Below are positions 10,303 to 20,743 of a stretch of 64,000 nt of DNA, in pieces; the stretch's first letter is position 1, and every line of letters begins with the position of its first letter. The translations under genes were made by a program, and so were the position numbers. Source of the stretch: Aphelidium insulamus (Eukaryota > Aphelidiomycota > Aphelidea > Aphelidiaceae); NCBI GenBank assembly GCA_036784855.1, contig JAZDSV010000013.1:186001-250000 (forward strand), in the 5' to 3' direction. Under the pieces are notes generated by a model. The model had not been told where the DNA came from and did not search any database. It saw nothing but the letters and a program-made list of their open reading frames with translations.

Positions 10303-11487
10303 ATGAAGTGCGCGTCCCTGGCCATTTGTGCAGTGTTGACGGTGCTTGCTGCACGGGTGGACGCATCTGTCGGTGTGGCACCAATTGGCCAGGCGATTGA
10401 CGCTAGTGGGACTACCACTGCCACAAATCTGGCACGTGCACCAAGGGCATCACGCCCGGCTCACAAGTCTCCGGCCCGTGTATCTCACCCGGCAACGCGC
10501 AAATCTACGGCTTCAACTCCCACGCCCACACCAACTCCGGTATCCAAGCGTGCTGCAGTGTCGACCCCCAAACCTGCACCAGTCCCGGCAACCAAACCGG
10601 CAGTAACTGCGCCAAATCCTGTGGCTTCCACCCTCAAACCGGCTCCAGCTGCGGCACCAAAGCCGGCTCCAACTCCGACACCAAAGCCTGCTGCGGTATC
10701 CACGCCCAAACCCGCGCCAGCGCCAACTCCGGCACCCAAACCAGCTCCAGTACCGGCGCCGAAACCCGCATCGATAGCAAAGCCGCGCAGTGCACCAAAG
10801 CCAATGCAGAATCAAGTCGCGACCTCGCGCAGCCAAGCCGCGTCCACACGTGGCCAAGCCGAAAAAGTGGCGGCAAGCCGCGCAAGCAGAGTCAAGCCGA
10901 AACCACGGCCGCCTCCGTACGTGCCGCCAACGCGTTACGTACACGGCACCAGCGCCACCACGCATACAAACGTCAATGTGTACAACCATGGGGGCGGCGG
11001 TGGCGGCGGCGGAATGGACAGCGGGTTCTTCACGGGATATCTGCTGGGCGGCATGAACAACCATCCGGCGCCGGCACCGGTGGCCGCCGCAACACCCAGT
11101 GTCATTGTGGTGAACGGTGGTGGCCAGCCGCAGCCTGCCGCCACCGGACCGCAGCCACTGCAACCGGGTGCAAATGGGCAGCCACAGGCGGGGCCGGTCC
11201 CGACTACCGGCGCTGCACCCACGTCACAAACTCCGGCGCAACCGGGGCAGCCGCCAGCACCACCCGCGGACCCGGTGGACGCGAATGGAATGGTCACGGT
11301 CCTACCCAAGGAGATCCGCATAATACCGGAGCACAGCCCAAAGTGGCTGGCTGACACCGTGGCGTGCGGCGACTATTCCAAGGAAAAGATTAAGGCGGCC
11401 GAGATCAAGTGCGAGAAAGAGCTCGGCCTGGATGACTGCGAGTTTGAGAAGGAGAAGTATTGCGCCGTGGTCTACGATCCAAAGTAG
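10303..11487 (+). CDS. secreted Pro/Gly-rich protein with four-Cys tail, copy B
   Basis: The start is set at 10303 because the translation opens with a signal peptide (MKCASLAICAVLTVLAARVDA). An in-frame upstream extension to 10198 lacks any such feature. The mature part has a Lys/Thr/Pro-rich region of imperfect KPAPxPxP repeats (about residues 60-170) and a basic Arg/Lys patch. PPPYVPPTRYV, THTNVNVYNHGG and a Gly run, GFFTGYLLGGMNNHP, VIVVNGGGQPQ and another Pro/Gln stretch follow. The conserved tail is VTVLPKEIRIIPE...CAVVYDPK with spacing C-x14-C-x8-C-x7-C. A CCAATCA box (10205-10211) lies about 95 bp upstream. An extended Pro-rich stalk carrying a small disulphide-bonded module is the likely form; the function is unknown. 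Confidence 0.82.
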   Translation: MKCASLAICAVLTVLAARVDASVGVAPIGQAIDASGTTTATNLARAPRASRPAHKSPARVSHPATRKSTASTPTPTPTPVSKRAAVSTPKPAPVPATKPAVTAPNPVASTLKPAPAAAPKPAPTPTPKPAAVSTPKPAPAPTPAPKPAPVPAPKPASIAKPRSAPKPMQNQVATSRSQAASTRGQAEKVAASRASRVKPKPRPPPYVPPTRYVHGTSATTHTNVNVYNHGGGGGGGGMDSGFFTGYLLGGMNNHPAPAPVAAATPSVIVVNGGGQPQPAATGPQPLQPGANGQPQAGPVPTTGAAPTSQTPAQPGQPPAPPADPVDANGMVTVLPKEIRIIPEHSPKWLADTVACGDYSKEKIKAAEIKCEKELGLDDCEFEKEKYCAVVYDPK

Positions 11488-11890
11488 TAGTGTCGCCGCC
11501 AGATTCTGGTTCTTCATTCATACATCAATATCTTTAATCAAGTTCCTAAGCAATTTTTTTTTGTTTGATAATAGCGTGTATTAAAATGTAATAAGTTTCC
11601 AAGCGGGTATAAGTGGAAAATCTACTACCATAACTAATACGTAATTTCCGTTCAAGTGTCTGGTAAAGTACACTACTGGGATGAACCAGACTTAAGAGCA
11701 GTTTGACGGCGTATAGTCCGAGAGTCTGAAAGAAGCCGTGAAGCTAGAGAAAACGCCGCCTCACTTCTGGAAGTGGCGCAGCAATCGTGGCGTCCAATCA
11801 GCGCGCTTGCCTGAATGGACTTCGGCTTTGGCACTTTTCACAGGTTTCGCATTCTCGTATCGCGTCAGCGCGCTTCACAGCTTGGATACC

Positions 11891-13076
11891 ATGAAGTGCG
11901 CGTCCCTGGCCATTTGTGCAGTGTTGACGGTGCTTGCTGCACGGGTGGACGCATCTGTCGGTGTGGCACCAATTGGCCAGGCGATTGACGCTAGTGGGAC
12001 TACCACTGCCACAAATCTGGCACGTGCACCAAGGGCATCACGCCCGGCTCACAAGTCTCCGGCCCGTGTATCTCACCCGGCAACGCGCAAATCTACGGCT
12101 TCAACTCCACGCCCACACCAACTCCGGTATCAAGCGTGCTGCGAGTTGTCGACCCCCAAACCTGCACCAGTCCCGGCAACCAAACCGGCAGTAACTGCGC
12201 CAAATCCTGTGGCTTCCACCCCCAAACCGGCTCCAGCTGCGGCACCAAAGCCGGCTCCAACTCCGACACCAAAGCCTGCTGCGGTATCCACGCCCAAACC
12301 CGCGCCGGCGCCAACTCCGCGCACCCAAACCAGCTCCAGTACCGGCGCCGAAACCCGCATCGATAGCAAAGCCGCGCAGTGCACAAAGCCAATGCGAATC
12401 AAGTCGCGACCTCGCTAGCCAAGACCGCGTCCACGCGTGGCCAAGCCGAAAAAGTGGCGGCCAAGCCGCGCAAGCGAATCAAGCCGAAACCACGGCCGCC
12501 TCCGTACGTGCCGCCAACGGCGTACGCAGCGGCACCAGCGCCACCACGCATACAAACGTCGAATGTGTACAACCATAGGGGCGGCGGTGGCGGCGGCGAT
12601 GGACAGCGGGTTCTTCACGGGATATCTGCTGGGCGGCATGAACAACCATCCGGCGGCACCGGTGGCCGCCGCCAACACCAGTGTCATTGTGGTGAACGGT
12701 GGTGGCCAGCCGCAGCCTGCCGCCACCAGGACCGCAGCCACTGCAACCGGGTGCAAATGGGCAGCCACAGGCAGGCCGGATCCCGACTACCGGCGCTGCA
12801 CCCACGTCACAAACTCCGGCGCAACCGGGGCAGCCGCCAGCACCACCCGCGGACCCGGTGGACGCGAATGGAATGGTCACGGTCCTACCCAAGGAGATCC
12901 GCATAATACCGGAGTTGGTGTGGCCCAAAGTGGCTGGCAGACACCGTGGCGTGCGGCACTACTCCAAGGAGAAGATCAAGGCGGCCGAGATCAAGTGCGA
13001 GAAAGAGCTCGGCCTGGATGACTGCGAGTTTGAGAAGGAGAAGTATTGCGCCGTGGTCTACGATCCAAAGAAGTAG
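11891..13076 (+). pseudogene. secreted Pro/Gly-rich protein, copy C (several frame breaks)
   Basis: This unit lines up with copies B and D end to end, from the signal peptide at 11891 to the terminal YDPKK stop at 13076. It carries many single-base gains and losses, for example near 12110-12150, 12320, 12390-12420, 12580 and 12920-12960, so the reading frame changes at least four times. Several lesions shorten runs of identical bases. That pattern is equally expected from relaxed constraint after duplication or from poor consensus in a collapsed tandem array. Confidence 0.75.
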
Positions 13077-13479
13077 TGTCGCCGCCAGATTCTGGTTCTT
13101 CATTCATACATCAATATCTTTAATCAAGTCCTAAGCAATTTTTTTTTGTTTGATAATAGCGTGTATTAAAATGTAATAAGTTTCCAAGCGGGTATAAGTG
13201 GAAAATCTACTACCATAACTAATACGTAATTTCTGTTCAAATTCTCTGGTAAAGTACACTACTGGGATGAACCAGACTCAAGAACGGTTTGACGGCGTAT
13301 AGTCCGAGAGTCTGAAAGAAGCCGTGAAGCCAGAGAAGAAACGCCGCCTCACTTCTGGAAGTGGCGCAGCAATCGTGGCGTCCAATCAGCGCGCTTGCCT
13401 GAATGGACTTCGGCTTTGGCACTTTTCACAGGTTTTCACATTCTCGTATCGCGTCAGCGCGCTTCACAGCTTGGATACC

Positions 13480-14661
13480 ATGAAGTGCGCGTCCCTGGCC
13501 ATTTGTGCAGTGTTGACGGTGCTTGCTGCACGGGTGGACGCATCTGTCGGTGTGGCACCAATTGGCCAGGCGATTGACGCTAGTGGGACTACCACTGCCA
13601 CAAATCTGGCACGTGCACCAAGGGCATCACGCCCGGCTCACAAGTCTCCGGCCCGTGTATCTCACCCGGCAACGCGCAAATCTACGGCTTCAACTCCCAC
13701 GCCCACACCAACTCCGGTATCCAAGCGTGCTGCAGTGTCGACCCCCAAACCTGCACCAGTCCCGGCAACCAAACCGGCAGTAACTGCGCCAAATCCTGTG
13801 GCTTCCACCCCCAAACCGGCTCCAGCTGCGGCACCAAAGCCGGCTCCAACTCCGACACCAAAGCCTGCTGCAGTATCCACGCCCAAACCCGCGCCGGCGC
13901 CAACTCCGGCACCCAAACCAGCTCCAGTACCGGCGCCGAAACCCGCATCGATAGCAAAGCCGCGCAGTGCACCAAAGCCAATGCGAATCAAGTCGCGACC
14001 TCGCGCAGCCAAGCCGCGTCCACACGTGGCCAAGCCGAAAAAAGTGGCGGCCAAGCCGCGCAAGCAAGTCAAGCCGAAACCACGGCCGCCTCCGTACGTG
14101 CCGCCAACGCGTTACGTACACGGCACCAGCGCCACCACGCATACAAACGTCAATGTGTACAACCATGGGGGCGGCGGTGGCGGCGGCGGAATGGACAGCG
14201 GGTTCTTCACGGGATATCTGCTGGGCGGCATGAACAACCATCCGGCGCCAGCACCGGTGGCCGCCGCAACACCCAGTGTCATTGTGGTGAACGGTGGTGG
14301 ACAGCCGCAGCCTGTCGCCACCGGACCGCAGCCGCTGCAACCGGGTGCAAATGGGCAGCCACAGGCGGGGCCGGTCCCGACTACCGGCGCTGCACCCACG
14401 TCACAAACTCCGGCGCAACCGGGGCAGCCGCCAGCACCACCCGCGGACCCGGTGGACGCGAATGGAATGGTCACGGTCCTACCCAAGGAGATCCGCATAA
14501 TACCGGAGCACAGCCCAAAGTGGCTGGCTGACACCGTGGCGTGCGGCGACTATTCCAAGGAAAAGATCAAGGCAGCGGTAGTCAAGTGCAAGCGCCAGTT
14601 GAACCTGGATGACTGCGAGTTTGAGAAGAGACTGTGCGCCGTGGTCTACGATCCAAAGTAG
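13480..14661 (+). CDS. secreted Pro/Gly-rich protein with four-Cys tail, copy D
   Basis: The frame is intact and the domain order matches copy B: signal peptide, KPAP repeats, PPPYVPPTRYV, Gly run, GFFTGYLLGGM, VIVVNGGGQPQ and the Cys tail. The last 30 residues differ from B: AVVKCKRQLNLDDC and EFEKRLCAVVYDPK, giving spacing C-x14-C-x8-C-x6-C. The 3' flank also departs from the shared repeat right after the stop, so D marks the downstream edge of the homogenised array. The divergent tail shows which positions tolerate change: the four Cys and AVVYDP are kept. Confidence 0.82.
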   Translation: MKCASLAICAVLTVLAARVDASVGVAPIGQAIDASGTTTATNLARAPRASRPAHKSPARVSHPATRKSTASTPTPTPTPVSKRAAVSTPKPAPVPATKPAVTAPNPVASTPKPAPAAAPKPAPTPTPKPAAVSTPKPAPAPTPAPKPAPVPAPKPASIAKPRSAPKPMRIKSRPRAAKPRPHVAKPKKVAAKPRKQVKPKPRPPPYVPPTRYVHGTSATTHTNVNVYNHGGGGGGGGMDSGFFTGYLLGGMNNHPAPAPVAAATPSVIVVNGGGQPQPVATGPQPLQPGANGQPQAGPVPTTGAAPTSQTPAQPGQPPAPPADPVDANGMVTVLPKEIRIIPEHSPKWLADTVACGDYSKEKIKAAVVKCKRQLNLDDCEFEKRLCAVVYDPK

Positions 14662-14994
14662 GAGTGGTGTGCGTCACAGTCTGTGTGCCGGTGCCAAATC
14701 AACTGCAGCCAGCTCAATAATCAATAGACATCATCAATGCCAAAGTAATTTGTTGTCAAAGTCAGGACACGGATCAAGAGCACAGATCATCAAATCACGG
14801 GAACACAAAACAACACGGGAAACAGCTAGTGGGTAGGAAAAAAAAAGAAAAAAAAGAAAAAAAAGAAAAAGGAAAAAAGGGAGAAAAAAGAAAAAGGAAA
14901 CCTTCTCGGAGCGCGCGCCACATTTTGCACGTTTTCACATCATTGCTGCAATAAGGACGACGCGTATATATAATCTGCAAGTCAGAGTAGTCGA
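14662..14994 (+). promoter_or_regulatory. upstream region with long purine tract and TATA-like site
   Basis: A nearly uninterrupted A/G tract runs from about 14836 to 14899. A TATATATAA-like site lies near 14966, about 30 bp before the next start codon. No gene was seen. Confidence 0.5.
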
Positions 14995-16120
14995 ATGAAG
15001 GTTGCGCGCGTTGCTCTCATCGCCACGTTTGTCGTGCTGCTGCTGGCCACCGATATAGAAGCCAAGGGTGGTGGTGGTGTTCGCGTTGGTGGTGGAATGC
15101 GCGGTGGCAGTTTTCGCGGTGGCAGCGGCGGGCGCGGTGGCGGACGTGGTGCCGGAGCCGGTCGTGGTGCTCGGGTGACGCGCTCTGGCGGTGGACGCGT
15201 ATCGCGGACTTCCACCGGCAAGCCATTGTACGTGCAATGCTTAATCTGCAAATCATCGCGTCTAATTCATCGTCGTGTAGAGTTACCAAGCCGACTAGGC
15301 CCGGTTCGAGGACGCAGCCGGGCACCGCTCCCGTCAGGCCGGGTAGTGTGAAGCGACCGGGCGCTCCGGCGACTGGCAATTCCGGCACCACCAATCACGC
15401 TGCCGGGGCCGGTGCGGGAGCTGGTGCTGGTGCTGGCGTTACAGCTGGCGCTGGCACATCAGCCGCCACATCGGGCACTGGTGGTGGCGAATCATCTCCT
15501 GGCGGCACTTCAACTGCAAACCCCGGTGCCCCAGGTGCCAAGGCGGGTGATCCTTCATCTCCGGCGGCAAAGACAGGCGGCGCTGATTCTCCGGGTGCCA
15601 AGGCTGGCGCAGGCGAGACTACCGCGGCAAAGACCGGTACGCCAGCTACTGCAACTCGTGGGGCAGGTGCCGCCGGCGCAGCTGCCCCTCACAGCGGATC
15701 TGACGGACCGGACGCCGGCGATCTGCCCGGAGAGCTGATCGATTCGCTTGGTGGCATTGGGGGCGGCTCCGACGAGTCAGCCGGCGGCGTAACTGTCGCC
15801 GAGGCCCCATCGTTGAGCGTGCCACCACCGGCCGCTGCCCCACCGCCGGCTCCTCAAGAGCAGCAACCAGCTGCACCCCCGCCGCCACCGCCCAAACGAC
15901 CCGTGCCCATGTTCAAGAAGGGCGCCAAGGACTTTCCGGAACAGCAACCAGTGGGCAGCAAGTGCAACATGGCCGACGCAGACATCACCAATGCACTTCA
16001 GTACGTCTTCATTAATTGAAGTATTTGTAATGACTGACACTGCTATGTAGGCAATGTACTAACGACGGACACAACGGTTGTCGCTGGGATGTGTCCGTGT
16101 GCGCCGTCACCTATTGGTAG
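14995..16120 (+). CDS. secreted Gly/Ala-rich protein with related four-Cys tail
   Basis: A 340-residue protein is made from three exons (introns 15228-15280 and 16001-16050, both GTACGT...TAG). After a signal peptide (MKVARVALIATFVVLLLATDIEA) come a Gly/Arg-rich block, a Pro/Arg patch, Ala/Gly repeats and a Pro-rich segment. The last exon completes the C-terminus SKCNMADADITNALQQC, TNDGHNGC, RWDVSVCAVTYW. Its cysteine spacing C-x13-C-x7-C-x6-C-AVxY closely parallels the tail of the A-D proteins immediately upstream. Without splicing the second intron, two of the four cysteines would be lost, so the motif itself supports the gene model. Adjacent location and shared layout suggest a common surface role. 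No known family was recognised. Confidence 0.82.
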
Positions 16121-16252
16121 GAATGCGGCGAACAATTTAGACAGAAATATACATTTTCTATTAATGCATCCGTCTGTGCATTTACACAACACTTTATGAA
16201 CTCGAGCAGGCTTTATTTGACTGACATGGCATAGCATACCGCACCGCACCCC

Positions 16253-17191
16253 TCACATAATGTTGGTCAGATAGTCCTTGACCTCGGCGGGAGACAGTTT
16301 GCGGAATGTGGCAGCCTTGGCACGGCCCTCGGCGGTGGAGACATCACCCGCGCCCACAATGCCGATCTCGATATTGTGCTCCGTCATGGCGCCCTCAAAG
16401 CCCTCCTTCAACGTAAGAATGGCCGTATGCACCGCGTCATCCAACTCCAAGTCGTCATTGTACCTGAATTGGGTTTAATACAGACATTCACCTTACACAC
16501 ATGCACACAGCATACCGCTTCTCCAGAAAAGTCTTGGCATTCATGGTGTTCTTGCCGATAGCAGTGGCCTTCCACGCCCAGTATGAGCCAGACGGGTCTA
16601 CTTGATACAGCGAGCTGCCATGCGCCTCATCCCACCCCGCAACCAGCAACGAGACACCAAACGGCCGCACACCACTTTTTTATTATACAGATATACATAT
16701 GTCGTGAATGATTTAGATATGTAGTCAATGCAATATACAATATACAATATACAATATACAATATAACGCACCCGCTCTGGGTAAACTCTTGCATGACGGA
16801 TGCGACTTCCTTGACCAGCATGAATGCGGTCGGCTCCTCCATGTAGACCCGTTTGTAGGCCTGGGCGGACTTGCGCGCCTTGGCCAGCAGCACCCGCGAA
16901 TCGGGCCCCATGCCGCTGTACACGAACCCAATGTTGCGGCACACCGTGGACACCTTCTCGGTGGTGGTGTCGTCCATCAGCGGCGAGGTCACCTTCTTCT
17001 CCGTGGCAATGACGACGCCGTTGCGGGCTGCACTTGTGTGTGAGTGGCGGTACACATATACACACGGCGGACATACTCTTTATGCCCACCGAGGTGTGGC
17101 CCTGGGCGACGGCATTCAGCGCATACTCGATCTGGCCCAGCTTGCCCGAGGGCGAGAAGGTTGTCAGCGAGAATGAGTAGCGATCAGACAT
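16253..17191 (-). CDS. PSMA2: 20S proteasome subunit alpha type 2
   Basis: Four exons (17191-17077, 17027-16772, 16674-16516, 16463-16253) encode 246 residues, close to the usual ~235-250. The N-terminal alpha signature [26 protein letters not shown] is diagnostic for alpha subunits and closest to alpha2/Pre8. Further matches are [70 protein letters not shown] and the KDYL end. Alpha2 sits in the outer ring of the proteasome core and is not catalytic. A ~16-residue insert ([12 protein letters not shown]) near the C-terminus is longer than in animal orthologues. Intron 2 (16675-16771) contains a tandem TATACAATA-type array. Confidence 0.95.
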
Positions 17192-18061
17192 TGTTGAATG
17201 TGTTTTGCAGATGATTGTGATAGCAGCGCTAAATACGGTAAATTTTATGCTGCATAGCATTGTTATCAAGTGAGTCAATTACTGCGCGGGTGCCACCGTC
17301 TATGCGCCACAATAAAAGAGTCGTTGCCACACTCGCTGAATGCATGCTGATACGCATATCCGTACCGTAGCATTGTACCAACGCCGTATGCATTAATTTT
17401 TTTTGGCGAGACTTGCTCAAGTATTTAATAACAGCCTGCAGTTATTGATCGTATACGTTTCATCTGGTTCTGGTCTGGTTTCTTGTTATTGTGGGTGCAA
17501 TGTATTATCAATGTAGTATAATTCAAAGTCACCTTGTATGCTATTGTTTATCGACTTGCCTCAACACGTATAAAGCCTCGTGCAAGTTTCTAATGGCGAG
17601 CATGCTACATGTGTACGTGGAACAGAGCTGGGCACAACAATATGTTTGTTATTGCAGGTGCATGGTAGGCATATGGCTGGTCCTGAGGAACGCCTTAAGT
17701 CCGACTTGACCATCTTGACACGGTACCGGTGCAGTAGTTACGCCAGAACAGCTTGACCTCCCAGCAATGAAGATGTGCTATCCTGCTGCTGAAGATGTAT
17801 CGCCAAACGGATCATACGTGAATGGGTGCCTATTGTAGTAGTTTAACCACTACCCGATGGATATTACTAGCAGCGACGGTACCTTTTCCCGTGCACAATC
17901 TCCTAAAATACTCTCTTTCATTTTATATCTTTCACAAATTATATTACTTCAGCAACACTAGCACTAGCAGTCAGATCATCAAGGGAATGGCAGTGAGACA
18001 CATATTATGCTCTTTACGAAAGACAGTCGCTGTAGCGATTACAATATCTGACACATATACA
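17192..18061. other. intergenic between divergent PSMA2 and ADE1 genes
   Basis: No gene with supportable content was found. The two flanking genes are transcribed away from each other, so both promoters must lie here. In-frame ATGs upstream of 18062 (for example 17986) would add a basic N-terminal extension to the SAICAR synthetase, but nothing else supports their use. Confidence 0.45.
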
Positions 18062-19104
18062 ATGGACACGCTGATGCAGAGCGACTGCCCGGCGCTGCAG
18101 CTGGTGGCGCGCGGCAAGGTGCGCGACCTGTACGCGCTGCCTGACGCGCCCGACAAGCTGCTATTTGTAGCCACGGACCGGCTCTCCGCCTACGATGTAG
18201 TGATGAGTAATGTACGTGTATGCAGCACACCACATACATCTCCTCACCATCACTCTAACCACACGTCTGTAGGGAGTGCCGGGCAAGGGCAAGCTACTGA
18301 CACAGCTGAGCGCGTTCTGGTTCCGTCTGCCGGAGCTGGCGGCCACAATGCCCAACCACTTCATCACGGAGCGCGTGGAGGAGATGCCGGCGTCCGTGCA
18401 GCCATACGCCCAGCAGCTGCGCGGCCGCTCCATGCTGGTGCGACGTCTCCGCATCCTGCCCGTGGAGGCCATTGTGCGCGGCTACCTGGCCGGCAGCGGG
18501 TGGCGCGAGTACCAGCGCCACGGCACCGTGTGTGGCCTGCCGCTGCCGCCTGCACTGTCTGAAGGCGCCCGCCTGCCCCAGCCCCTATTCACACCCAGCA
18601 CCAAGGCCGGCCAGGGCGGCCACGACGAGAACATCCATCCGGACCGGGTGGCCGAGATGGTTGGCCAGGAGCGCGCCGCAGAGATTGCTATGAAGGCCGT
18701 GCAGTTGTACACGTGTGCGGCCAACTATGCCGCCAAGCGTGGCATCATCATTGCCGACACCAAGTTTGAGATGGGCGTGGATAAGGCGAGCGGCGAGTTG
18801 GTTCTGTGCGACGAGGTCCTCACGCCGGACTCGTCGCGCTTCTGGCCCATGGACGGCTACACTGTTGGTCAGGCGCAGGCCAGGTCAGTTGTAGTGATTA
18901 TAATACAATTATATAGTGTAAAAACTAATGTGGATGATGTCCATCAACAGCTATGACAAGCAGTATGTGCGCGACTATTTGGACAGTGTGGGCTTCCAGA
19001 AGGATCAGGTGGCCATCACGCTGCCGGATGACGTGGTCAAGCGCACTCGTGAAAAGTATCAGCAAGCATTCCGAGCCATAACCGGCACCGATGCCGTGCT
19101 ATAG
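18062..19104 (+). CDS. ADE1: phosphoribosylaminoimidazole-succinocarboxamide synthase
   Basis: SAICAR synthetase ligates aspartate to CAIR with ATP in purine synthesis. Three exons (18062-18211, 18273-18883, 18951-19104) give 304 residues, the size of the fungal/bacterial single-domain enzyme rather than the animal PAICS fusion. Characteristic blocks are [100 protein letters not shown] and [11 protein letters not shown]. Introns have GTACGT and GTCAGT donors. The N-terminus lacks an organelle signal from the chosen start, so it is probably cytosolic. Confidence 0.95.
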
Positions 19105-19261
19105 ATCAAATAAATACAATACACTATAACTATTGTTGTATATGTATTTTGGCATTGGATATTGCACTTGAAGTATTAATGCGTGGAAGCAATTAACGTT
19201 AACGTATCTCAAGATAGAAGCCGGAAATATCTATATTTTGCAGTTGATGAAGAAGGACGGT

Positions 19262-20458
19262 ATGAGTGGTGGCGAGACAGAGTTCGTGGACGCAATAAGA
19301 TCGGGCAGGGTTGGCTGCGGTGTGTTGGACGTGCGGTCCGTGGAGGAGTTTGGCGCGGCACACATTCCCGGATCCGTCAATATCCCGCTGAGCGCACTGA
19401 TATCGGGAGAGCGTGTGCACGAGATGCCTGCTCCGACGACTCGGCATCATAATACTATTGACGCGTCCAGTGGCCTGGCTGTCGTGGCTGGCAGTGATGC
19501 TGAACTGCGTACCGCGGTAGAGTTTTTGGGCGGCGGTGATCAAGTCATCGGTGATGACACTGGCAGAGGCGGACACGGATCTGCAGGGCGGCGTGGCTGG
19601 CATGTTCACGTGTCGTGTGTGGCCTCCCCGGAACTCTTTAACAAGCTGCTACTGGTGGCGACACATACAGCACTGACAGATGTGCCGGCACGCCTATGGC
19701 AGCCCAGCGAGATACTGAGTCAACACATATCAGTGATATGCTCACGCATACCCCAAACTGCCACCGTGATGGATTTGGGCTGCGGTGTGGGCCGCGATGC
19801 CGCGTTCCTTGCCGCCCATCTGCCATCACACACGCGATTCCTACTGCTGGACCAGCGACCGGAACTGTTGCACAAGGCCGGTCAGCTTGTCATGGGCACC
19901 TGTAGCAAGACTTTGTCACCACCCGCAGTCACGCTGCTGCACTGCCGACTCTACGAAGCAGATGGCGGCAACGGTGCCGTGTTTGCTCACTGTTGTTCTC
20001 ACGATGCATCACCAAGCCACACCATGCAATGTCCACGCGGCACTAGACGCTCATGGGCGGCGGTACCGCGATGTTCACCCACCGCTCTGGCTGCAACTGT
20101 CTCACTGCTGCTTATTGTGCGCTACCTGCCGCCCAGAAAGACATTACCGGCACTCGCGGACCTCATTGACCCGCACGGCGGCATCATTGTGTTTTGCACG
20201 TTTGTCGAGGATGGCAATGCCGACACGTGGGATCTTAGTAGTAGTGGTGGCGGTGCTGGCAATGCAAGTGATGGCCGTGTCCAGCCCCGATACAACAGTC
20301 CACGCGGCAGATCACACATTCTGGAGCGCGATGAACTGGCGCAACAGTGGTTCGGCCCGGAGCAGGGATTCCAAGTGCTGCTGGACCGTCTCCACCGCCT
20401 GCCCGAAGATGGCCGGCCGGTCCAGTGGTTCATTGCACAAAAGTGTGGCGAAAAGTAG
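19262..20458 (+). CDS. rhodanese-like domain fused to a SAM-dependent methyltransferase
   Basis: An unspliced ~398-residue frame (an alternative start at 19238 adds 8). Residues 1-95 match a rhodanese domain: VLDVRSVEEFGAAHIPGSVNIPL. The loop where the catalytic Cys would be reads LAVVAGSDAEL, so it is probably inactive as a sulfurtransferase. A class-I methyltransferase follows, with motif I MDLGCGVGRDAAFLA (about residue 170), LLLDQRPELL (acidic residue for the ribose) and a later GGIIVFCTFVED strand. An N-terminal inactive rhodanese next to a methyltransferase suggests a binding or regulatory module. The substrate is unknown. Confidence 0.75.
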   Translation: MSGGETEFVDAIRSGRVGCGVLDVRSVEEFGAAHIPGSVNIPLSALISGERVHEMPAPTTRHHNTIDASSGLAVVAGSDAELRTAVEFLGGGDQVIGDDTGRGGHGSAGRRGWHVHVSCVASPELFNKLLLVATHTALTDVPARLWQPSEILSQHISVICSRIPQTATVMDLGCGVGRDAAFLAAHLPSHTRFLLLDQRPELLHKAGQLVMGTCSKTLSPPAVTLLHCRLYEADGGNGAVFAHCCSHDASPSHTMQCPRGTRRSWAAVPRCSPTALAATVSLLLIVRYLPPRKTLPALADLIDPHGGIIVFCTFVEDGNADTWDLSSSGGGAGNASDGRVQPRYNSPRGRSHILERDELAQQWFGPEQGFQVLLDRLHRLPEDGRPVQWFIAQKCGEK

Positions 20459-20743
20459 TTTAACCCGTAAATAATATAGATATTATTACTATCTAACTAT
20501 ATAATAATATAGTTGTGATTTGCATTTCTCTGGCTGGCAATACGCTCTGAAGGTATAATACTATTACTAGCAATAAGATATAGTTAGAGGCAAGAAGTGA
20601 ACATATATATATTCAGATAGTTGTAGGAAGAAAGCAGGAAGACACAACAAAATTGAACACAATTGAGACGATCATTGCCTAACTGTCTTTGTATTTACAA
20701 TATGGGTAAATATGCCACAGAGCGACAATGTATTATTTACAAA

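Larger units (their letters stand above)
9898..14661. repeat. tandem ~1.59-kb gene-sized repeat units (copies B, C, D)
   Basis: Start codons at 10303, 11891 and 13480 are 1588-1589 bp apart. Coding sequence, 3' flank (including an A/T-rich stretch and GTGTATTAAAATG) and promoter repeat almost identically. Copy A shares only its 3' third and downstream flank with the unit. The arrangement points to unequal crossing-over, and recent homogenisation. Confidence 0.85.

Noticed and set aside
10485-14534. Many Gly/Ala/Arg-rich frames antisense or out of frame in the secreted-protein array
   Set aside because: They are shadows of GC-rich Pro/Gly codons. Only the frame with the signal peptide and Cys tail is conserved between units.
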